Shown here: piece by piece, positions 1 through 4,033 of the stretch | How positions within the stretch are numbered: the first letter of the stretch is position 1 | Layout: each line of letters opens with the position of its first letter | DNA from: an uncultured Mailhella sp. | GTDB taxonomy: Bacteria; Desulfobacterota; Desulfovibrionia; Desulfovibrionales; Desulfovibrionaceae | NCBI GenBank assembly: GCA_910577155.1 | Contig: CAJTMS010000069.1 | Coordinates: 1 to 7,488 of the forward strand | Direction of reading: 5' to 3' | Length of the DNA stretch: 7,488 nt | Program-made: the position numbers and the translations under genes | Notes under the pieces: model-generated | Database searches by the model: none | Told to the model about the DNA's origin: nothing | Seen by the model: only the letters and a program-made list of their open reading frames with translations

Positions 1-255
1 TGTAGTATCCCCCAGCCTGCCCAAAATATCCCAGCCCAACCTATGCCAGAGCGACACGCTCCAAAACAAGCTTATACAAAACCGCACAGCACCACAAGAA
101 TTGCATCAGAAAGTCAACAAAATCTTATCCAAAAATTATGCAAAGAAAAAGGCAAAGACCTTGATACAATCCTTGCCCCTCTTGATAAAGATTTATCGGC
201 TATTACCAGTGCCGAAGCTAATGATATTATACAAGAAATGAAAAGCAATAAATAA
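1..255 (+). CDS. C-terminal part of a probable phage single-strand annealing (ERF/RecT-like) protein, 5' end outside the window
   Basis: The frame is open from base 1, so the Met at 43 is most likely internal and about 84 residues of the C-terminus are visible. The first 30 or so residues are a Pro/Gln/Ala-rich linker. After it comes a compact helical domain that reads roughly IASESQQNLIQKLCKEKG, then LDTILAPLDKDLSAIT, then SAEANDIIQEMK. A low-complexity linker followed by this kind of two- or three-helix domain is typical of the tails of phage ERF/RecT-like recombination proteins, which anneal single-stranded DNA. The same tail also occurs on other phage proteins, and the catalytic core is not in view, so the family is inferred. 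The small helix-turn-helix gene downstream on the same strand fits a prophage or integrated element. The stop codon (253-255) is only 2 bases from the stop of the opposing toxin relic. Confidence 0.55.
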   Translation, partial: CSIPQPAQNIPAQPMPERHAPKQAYTKPHSTTRIASESQQNLIQKLCKEKGKDLDTILAPLDKDLSAITSAEANDIIQEMKSNK

Positions 256-257
256 AG

Positions 258-541
258 TTACATATTAAATAAATCTGCATGAGTTCCTGTTGCAGTTGCA
301 TATAAACACAATTCATTAGCTTCGATTTTATAGATAAGCAGCCAATCAGGTTCAATATGGCACTCTCTAAAACCTGCAAGCCGACCTTGCAGATGACGAT
401 CCTTATTCTTTTCTGGCAAAGAAAGACCTTGTGCAAGCATATCCAGCACGGCAATCAGTTTTCCAAATCTTTTCCCGTTTTTTCATTAATTTTACATCTT
501 ATTTCATAGGAGAATTTATGTACAATCCTTATGAATATCAA
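258..541 (-). pseudogene. yafQ: Decayed YafQ-family (RelE-type) mRNA interferase toxin
   Basis: The frame ending at 258 reads strongly as the YafQ core: LPEKNKDRHLQGRLAGF, then RECHIEPDWLLIYKIE, then TGTHADLF. YafQ toxins are ribosome-dependent RNases of about 90 residues that pair with DinJ/RelB antitoxins. Reading back, this frame matches the family only to about KLIAVLDML and then hits a stop at 485-483. The neighbouring frame supplies the missing stretch (NEKTGKDLE) up to the A-run at 459-462, so one lost base there would explain the break. The N-terminus can be followed, weakly, to a possible TTG at 541-539, which overlaps the divergent 518 gene. Compared with E. coli YafQ, the HxEPDW and GTHxxLF signatures are kept. 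The KDH histidine has become Arg (KDRHLQG) and the Arg of ERTGTH has become Ala (TATGTH). No antitoxin gene is visible. A short GTG- or ATG-started product (449 or 440) is possible but would lack the first helices. Confidence 0.75.
508..512 (+). promoter_or_regulatory. Ribosome binding site deciding the start of the 518 gene
   Basis: AGGAG lies 5 bases before the ATG at 518. This start is preferred over the ATG at 431, which has no comparable site and would add residues encoded antisense to the YafQ relic. Confidence 0.7.
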
Positions 542-802
542 TATCCTTACTCAACTTCCAGTATTTACGCCCAATCAGACACGGATAAAGAACAGTTATT
601 CAAGAAGCTGGAGAACACCCTTCCGGCAGTATTTTCAAGACAGGAAGTTGCCAAACAACTCGGTTATGCCATATCAGCCAAGACACTTGCTAACCTTGAC
701 GCAAAAGGGCTTGGACCTTCACAAAAACTCCACATCGGCGGCAAAGTAGCCTATGAAAAAGAAAACTTTCTTGAATGGCTTAAAAATAGGGTAACTATAT
801 AA
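518..802 (+). CDS. Small helix-turn-helix protein, AlpA/excisionase-like
   Basis: This encodes 94 residues. A Tyr/Pro-rich start (MYNPYEYQYPYS) is followed by a helix (about 24-35). Next comes a winged-helix-type unit: FSRQEVAKQLG (39-49), SAKTLANLDAKGLGP (53-67), a beta-wing around KLHIGGKVAY (70-79) and a last helix ENFLEWLKNR (82-91). The layout 'helix, recognition helix, GP, wing with K/R-x-x-Y, helix ending in WL' is that of AlpA/MerR-like small DNA-binding proteins, which act as excisionases or regulators in prophages and integrative elements. Its DNA target is unknown. It lies downstream of a phage-type gene and directly upstream of a dense group of inverted repeats (811-896), possible binding sites. 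The start codon region overlaps the 5' end of the toxin relic on the other strand. The DNA-binding call is fairly sure; the biological role is inferred. Confidence 0.7.
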   Translation: MYNPYEYQYPYSTSSIYAQSDTDKEQLFKKLENTLPAVFSRQEVAKQLGYAISAKTLANLDAKGLGPSQKLHIGGKVAYEKENFLEWLKNRVTI

Positions 803-810
803 AAATCCCC

Positions 811-896
811 CATACGTTAAGCTTATGTTCTGTTTTATCATAATGCTTATTATAAGCAAAATCATACGCAAAACATAAGAATAATTTTACGCTTAT
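811..896. repeat. Nested dyads built on TGCTTAT/ATAAGCA
   Basis: The centre is a 7-bp perfect inverted repeat with a one-base spacer, TGCTTAT-T-ATAAGCA (844-858). It is flanked by CTTATGTT (822-829) and its complement AACATAAG (872-879), so the outer arms enclose the inner palindrome. CATACG occurs at 811-816 and again near 863-868, and CGCTTAT lies near 890. This could be an operator or an excisionase/integrase binding region for the upstream helix-turn-helix protein, or a cruciform-forming site. The arms are seen in the sequence; the role is inferred. Confidence 0.45.
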
Positions 897-1033
897 AAAA
901 TAGAAAAAGATTTAAAAAATCATGCGATTTCAAGGCTTACGCACATAGTTTTAATATTTTAAACTATTTTTTTTAATTATTGTAAGGCAACGGATAACAA
1001 TTTTTTAGATGTTATTTTTAACCATATTTATAT

Positions 1034-1042
1034 TGCTATAAT
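1034..1042 (+). promoter_or_regulatory. Possible extended -10 promoter
   Basis: TGCTATAAT fits the extended -10 pattern (TGN-TATAAT) exactly. There is no good -35 box at the usual distance. A transcript would start near 1049 and meet the hairpin at 1113-1132 after roughly 90 nt, so it could make a small RNA. In this A+T-rich stretch a chance match is possible. Confidence 0.3.
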
Positions 1043-1043
1043 A

Positions 1044-1105
1044 ATGCTTATCCATACAACAAACTCAACTATATGTTTTGACTGTTGCAGGTATAAAATA
1101 AGCAT
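1044..1105. repeat. Long-range inverted repeat just before the 1113 terminator
   Basis: ATGCTTAT (1044-1051) pairs with ATAAGCAT (1098-1105). After a small internal loop, ATAC (1054-1057) pairs with GTAT (1091-1094). The arm sequence is the same TGCTTAT word seen at 844-858. It could be the body of a short RNA ending at the terminator, or a pair of protein-binding sites about 50 bp apart. Confidence 0.4.
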
Positions 1106-1106
1106 A

Positions 1107-1133
1107 TAAAAAAGCCGGGTATTACCCCGGCTG
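1107..1133 (-). terminator. Intrinsic terminator, best on the minus strand
   Basis: AGCCGGG (1113-1119) pairs with CCCGGCT (1126-1132) around a 6-base loop. On the minus strand a run of six T follows immediately. On the plus strand only GTTTTACTT follows, so it may act weakly in both directions. No protein gene lies upstream on the minus strand. Confidence 0.75.
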
Positions 1134-1325
1134 TTTTACTTATTCTATCTTGTACTGTTTACGCAACATCTGTTAAATCCAGCAGAAAGTATTTTGCTGT
1201 AGCATAGATGATGACATATTGTTCAATACATCATCATATCTTCGAGTAGAACCTTTGGAATAAAATTACTCCAAAAATTCTTTCATAGAGGGCAACATAG
1301 CCTAGACATTCAATAATTATCAGTC

Positions 1326-1370
1326 AACTTTGTGAGATCAAGTGCATTTACCACTAAAATCTCAAAAGTT
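1326..1370. repeat. Long imperfect inverted repeat (stem-loop)
   Basis: AACTTT-g-TGAGAT-ca-AGTG (1326-1344) faces CACT-aaa-ATCTCA-AAAGTT (1352-1370) across a 7-base loop. This gives about 16 pairs with one bulge and one small internal loop, and it is the strongest hairpin of the gene-free region. It has no T-run, so it is not a terminator. Confidence 0.6.
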
Positions 1371-1441
1371 TATCTCATTCCGAAACAAAATAATTTCGGG
1401 CTTTATCGTCCGGTAAAAAACCGTATATTACATGTTGTTGT

Positions 1442-1484
1442 CTCATCTCTTAGTGATATCATTTGTATCTGTCACTAAAATGAG
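1442..1484. repeat. Stem-loop inside a possible multi-branch structure
   Basis: CTCAT (1442-1446) and TTAGTGA (1450-1456) pair with TCACTAA (1472-1478) and ATGAG (1480-1484), with a 15-base loop. CGAAACAA (1381-1388) and TTGTTTCG (1485-1492) enclose this hairpin and a small CGGT/ACCG hairpin near 1411-1423. Confidence 0.5.
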
Positions 1485-1632
1485 TTGTTTCGTAGTTTCT
1501 GTATTAAATTGATTTTGATTACCAGCTGGTCAACATTATTATGAAGTTAAAGGGTTATAAAATAAAACTTTGAATAAAGTTCAGACAATTTCCTTTTGCA
1601 AAAGAGTGACTATGTCAGTATACTTAAGAAGT

Positions 1633-1660
1633 AAAATAATGATTTTTTTATATCTGTCAA
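1633..1660 (-). promoter_or_regulatory. Sigma-70-like promoter facing the gene-free region
   Basis: On the minus strand a perfect TTGACA (1660-1655) is followed after 16 bases by TATTTT (1638-1633), which matches four of six -10 positions. Transcription would start near 1626 and run leftwards through the stem-loop region to the terminator at 1107-1133. Confidence 0.4.
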
Positions 1661-1850
1661 GCATTTTTCAGCAAAAATTTTATCATAACATACTAAAAAT
1701 AAATAATTTTATTTCCCTAACTTACCTTATTCATCCCTGATAAGGGTCATTATTCAACATAAAATTCTTTTAATTTGCCCTCATCACTTTTATGGTATTT
1801 ACAGTCTAACAAGCAGTGAAAAGGTTATTTGAAGAGCCAAACAAAAACCA

Positions 1851-1875
1851 TAAAAAAGGGCGAAATCATTCGCCC
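1851..1875 (-). terminator. Intrinsic terminator on the minus strand
   Basis: GGGCGAA (1858-1864) pairs perfectly with TTCGCCC (1869-1875) around a 4-base loop. On the minus strand it is followed by six T. On the plus strand no T-run follows. The transcript it would end is unidentified; only about 165 bp of A+T-rich sequence separate it from the next minus-strand terminator. Confidence 0.65.
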
Positions 1876-2036
1876 GGGTTTAGGAGTATTATGTTGATAG
1901 AAAAAAACTGACGCATTTAGCTTTAAGCTATGTAAAAGATAACAAGTTATTAAAACTCTGACAAAGATTTCCTGCTGTTTCTGATAATTAAATTTCTCCT
2001 ACCAATTTTCAATACTCCTCCAACAATAAAAACATA

Positions 2037-2069
2037 CAAAAAGCCTGCGTCAATTTCTGACGTAGGCTT
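2037..2069 (-). terminator. Hairpin upstream of the methyltransferase gene, terminator-like on the minus strand
   Basis: AAGCCTGCGTCA (2041-2052) pairs with TGACGTAGGCTT (2058-2069): 12 pairs including one G-T, with a 5-base loop. On the minus strand five T in a row end the structure (two belong to the stem). On the plus strand the sequence turns A-rich, so it should not block transcription into the operon that starts near 2141. Confidence 0.6.
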
Positions 2070-2105
2070 GAAAATAAAAAAAATAATATTTTTATCTATT
2101 ATCGG

Positions 2106-2134
2106 TTGAATAAAAATAAATAATCATATATAAA
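2106..2134 (+). promoter_or_regulatory. Likely promoter of the methyltransferase-DUF1848 operon
   Basis: TTGAAT (2106-2111) and TATAAA (2129-2134) are 17 bases apart, the preferred spacing. The transcript would start near 2141, leaving a leader of about 15 bases with the ribosome binding site AGGAGG (2146-2151), 4 bases before the ATG. Confidence 0.5.
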
Positions 2135-2155
2135 AAACAAAAATTAGGAGGAACT

Positions 2156-3037
2156 ATGAATAATATTTTTTTAAAAAATACAATCAAAAGTTGTAAAGAG
2201 CAATTTGAAAACATTAAAACCTGTCCTAAAAATCTTTCACAAATTTATAGCGAACAATGTCAAGAGTGTTTACGTATCTCGCATTTTGAGGACAATAATT
2301 TAAGTTATCAATGTCCAAAATCTACTTTTGTATATGTTTGTAAGTATGCAAATAAATATGCAAGCGAAACCTATAACCTATTTAAAGTTCTTTTTAAAAA
2401 TATTTCTTACCACACCCCAAACATTCTTTCCTTTGGTGCTGGACCTGCAACTGAATTATTTGCTCTGAATCAATTAATAAATGATAAAATTATCAGTTCT
2501 TATAGTTATACAGGAATTGATAATAATAGTAACTGGCAACCAATATGGGAAATTATACAAAATAATAATACTGACCAAGAAGATATAACTTTTCAGCTAA
2601 ATAATGCAGAACAATTTATACAAAATTACGATTTCAAGCAAACAGATATCATTCTTTTCAATTATATGATTTCTGATTTTGCAAAATATGCCTCAAAACA
2701 AACCGTTAAAAAATTTTTACTTGCATTGAAAGAAAAATTATCCCAAGAAAATCCCAATACAATCATTTTGTTTAATGATATAAATTTGGATTTCCCTTTT
2801 GATGCAAACAAAGGCGCAACTCATCTTTTAAAAGATTGTTTTGAACCAACATACAAAAGAGTTTTTAAACAATTTTATAAAAACAATAAAAAAACTCTTG
2901 AAGAACAATTTTCATACGAAGGAACAACCCCCATGAATGAAAACAATAACTTGATTTTTGATTGTTCAGAAGATACAAAAAGATTCAATCCATATGAATC
3001 AATGTCAGCAATTCAAATGATTTTAAAAAAAGGGTAA
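2156..3037 (+). CDS. SAM-dependent methyltransferase-like protein with an N-terminal cysteine cluster
   Basis: This encodes 293 residues and starts at an ATG with a strong AGGAGG site. From about residue 88 it shows a Rossmann methyltransferase layout. ILSFGAGPATE (90-100) is the glycine-rich SAM loop. YTGIDNNSNW (118-127) is the second strand with its acidic residue. TDIILFNYMISDF (163-175) is the strand-4 region, and TIILFNDINLDF (202-213) follows a long helix. The first 85 residues hold cysteines at 13, 23, 35, 38, 53 and 62, including a CxxC (35-38), suggesting a bound metal such as zinc or an iron-sulfur cluster. No signal peptide or membrane segment is seen. The substrate is unknown: RNA, DNA and protein are all possible. 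The next gene starts 3 bases after its stop, so the two are surely co-transcribed. The base composition is far more A+T-rich than res, which suggests separate acquisition. The fold call is good; the role is unknown. Confidence 0.65.
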   Translation: MNNIFLKNTIKSCKEQFENIKTCPKNLSQIYSEQCQECLRISHFEDNNLSYQCPKSTFVYVCKYANKYASETYNLFKVLFKNISYHTPNILSFGAGPATELFALNQLINDKIISSYSYTGIDNNSNWQPIWEIIQNNNTDQEDITFQLNNAEQFIQNYDFKQTDIILFNYMISDFAKYASKQTVKKFLLALKEKLSQENPNTIILFNDINLDFPFDANKGATHLLKDCFEPTYKRVFKQFYKNNKKTLEEQFSYEGTTPMNENNNLIFDCSEDTKRFNPYESMSAIQMILKKG

Positions 3038-3040
3038 ATA

Positions 3041-3979
3041 ATGTTTTTAAGTGTAAGCAGAAGAACCGATATTCCAGCTTATTATTCTGAATGGTTTTTT
3101 AATAGACTGAAAGAAGGATTTTGTTATGTTCAAAACCCAATGAACAAAAAGCAATTTTCTAAAATTATTATTAGTCCTGAAGTAATTGATGGTATTGTTT
3201 TCTGGACCAAAAATCCTGCTCCAATGTTAGACAAGCTTTCTTTATTGTCTGATTTTCCCTACTATTTTCAATTTTCTATTACTGCATATGAAAATGATTT
3301 AGAAAAAAATTTACCTTCCAAAAATTCTATTATAGAAACATTCAAACGGCTTTCTGATCTTATAGGAAAAGAGAAAATCATTTGGCGTTATGATCCGATA
3401 TTGATAACTCCTGCTTACACTTTAGAAAAGCATTACAGGCATTTTGAAATATTATCTAAAATGTTACACAATTATACAGACAAAGTAATCTTCAGCTATG
3501 TAGATTTTTATACTAAAATCATCAAAAATTTAAATGAATTGCAAGTTCAACATTTATCTCAGTTACACAAAGAAGAACTTGCGAAAAATTTAAGTTCCAT
3601 AGCTCATCAATATGGACTGCAAATAGAAACCTGTTGTGAGGATATAAATCTGTCCCAATATGGTATTGAACATGCCCACTGTATTGATGATAAACTTTTT
3701 GAAAAAATAACCAACTATAAATACAAAATAAAAAAGGACAGTTCACAACGTACAGAATGCGGCTGTGTGCAAAGCCAAGATATCGGAATGTATAATACCT
3801 GTAATAATAACTGCCTCTATTGTTATGCAACCTACAACAAGGAAAGCACACAAAAAAACATTATGAGGCATGATAAAAATTCACCGCTTTTAATAGGTCA
3901 ACTGCCTGAAAATGCAAAACTTTTTAAAAAGAAACCAATAGTTCACAAAATACCCGACAACCAGTTATCATTGTTTTAA
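3041..3979 (+). CDS. DUF1848 family protein (radical-SAM-like)
   Basis: This encodes 312 residues and matches DUF1848 along its whole length. The landmarks are SVSRRTDIPAYYSEWF (4-19), IVFWTKNPAPMLD (52-64), YYFQFSIT (74-81), IIWRYDPIL (113-121), FSYVDFY (151-157), IETCCEDINLSQYGIEH (195-211) and the C-terminal TCNNNCLYCYATY (253-265). The last gives C254-x3-C258-x2-C261, the spacing that binds a [4Fe-4S] cluster in radical SAM enzymes, though here it is near the C-terminus instead of the N-terminus. C240-G-C242 and C198-C199 are further candidate ligands. The protein ends in LSLF, common in the family. The reaction and substrate of DUF1848 proteins are, as far as I know, not established. It starts 3 bases after the methyltransferase gene, with AAGGG just upstream, so the two probably act together, perhaps as successive modifications of one substrate. 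That last point is inference. Confidence 0.85.
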   Translation: MFLSVSRRTDIPAYYSEWFFNRLKEGFCYVQNPMNKKQFSKIIISPEVIDGIVFWTKNPAPMLDKLSLLSDFPYYFQFSITAYENDLEKNLPSKNSIIETFKRLSDLIGKEKIIWRYDPILITPAYTLEKHYRHFEILSKMLHNYTDKVIFSYVDFYTKIIKNLNELQVQHLSQLHKEELAKNLSSIAHQYGLQIETCCEDINLSQYGIEHAHCIDDKLFEKITNYKYKIKKDSSQRTECGCVQSQDIGMYNTCNNNCLYCYATYNKESTQKNIMRHDKNSPLLIGQLPENAKLFKKKPIVHKIPDNQLSLF

Positions 3980-4004
3980 CTATTTCACATAATATAAAAC
4001 AAAC

Positions 4005-4032
4005 ATAAGATCCGGTTTATGCCGGATCTTAT
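4005..4032. terminator. Shared bidirectional terminator between convergent operons
   Basis: ATAAGATCCGG (4005-4015) and CCGGATCTTAT (4022-4032) form a perfect 11-bp stem with a 6-base loop. It lies 25 bases past the DUF1848 stop and 1 base past the res stop. The minus-strand side is followed by a T-rich tail (GTTTGTTTTAT), so it should end res transcripts well. The plus side has only a weak T-tail. Confidence 0.75.
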
Positions 4033-4033
4033 A

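Larger units (their letters stand above)
1107..1626 (-). ncRNA. Candidate ~520-nt structured non-coding RNA
   Basis: The interval starts just after a minus-strand promoter (-35 at 1660-1655, -10 at 1638-1633) and ends at the minus-strand terminator at 1107-1133. No intact protein frame lies between them. Stem-loops seen inside include 1326-1370 (about 16 pairs), 1442-1484 (12 pairs), 1207-1235 (7+4 pairs), 1180-1199 (8 pairs), 1254-1275 and 1566-1581 (6 each). CGAAACAA (1381-1388) and TTGTTTCG (1485-1492) can pair and would close a multi-branch domain. The size is in the range of large structured RNAs known from phages and mobile elements, such as ROOL and GOLLD, but no signature of those families was recognised. 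The rival view is a pseudogene, because coding-like fragments broken by stops occur at about 1150-1300 on the same strand. A+T-rich DNA also gives many chance hairpins. Confidence 0.3.
803..2155. other. 1.35-kb region without a recognisable gene, rich in inverted repeats and minus-strand terminators
   Basis: No frame on either strand gives a believable intact protein. Three things stand out. At 811-1105 there are repeated TGCTTAT/ATAAGCA dyads. From about 1107 to 1660 there is a minus-strand promoter-to-terminator interval full of stem-loops. At 1858-2069 two more hairpins are followed by T-runs on the minus strand. Between these last two, AGGAGTATT occurs once on each strand (1882-1890 on plus, 2011-2019 on minus). 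The plus copy sits before a six-codon ORF (1891-1911), possibly the remains of a lost gene start. The region could be a junction where genes were deleted, a set of non-coding RNAs, or both. No tRNA, CRISPR array or insertion sequence was found. Confidence 0.6.

Noticed and set aside
431..517. Longer start (ATG 431) for the helix-turn-helix gene
   Set aside because: There is no ribosome site at 431, and the added residues are antisense to the YafQ relic. ATG 518 has AGGAG at the right distance and matches the family's length.
531..749. 72-codon plus-strand frame inside the 518 gene
   Set aside because: It lies out of frame inside a better supported gene and has no domain-like sequence.
1314..1478. 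Plus-strand open frame of about 53 codons
   Set aside because: It has no ATG and no ribosome site, and the sequence is explained by the strong inverted repeats. A chance open stretch of this size is expected in A+T-rich DNA.
1521..1530. Perfect 10-bp palindrome ACCAGCTGGT
   Set aside because: It is short and single-copy in the window. It could be an operator but nothing else supports that.
1107..1626. tmRNA, RNase P RNA or tRNA in the gene-free region
   Set aside because: No tRNA-like acceptor/T-arm, no tag reading frame and no RNase P core motif could be found on either strand.
1993..2022. Short minus-strand TTG-started ORF of about 20 codons after GGAGGAG
   Set aside because: The gap between the ribosome-site-like sequence and TTG is only about 2 bases, and the peptide has no recognisable feature.
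803..2155. CRISPR array or insertion sequence
   Set aside because: There are no regularly spaced direct repeats. No terminal inverted repeats with target duplications and no recognisable transposase were found.
3522..3851. Minus-strand frame of 109 codons opposite the DUF1848 gene
   Set aside because: It is antisense to a gene with clear family motifs; the Cys/Tyr-rich product looks like a shadow of that coding strand.
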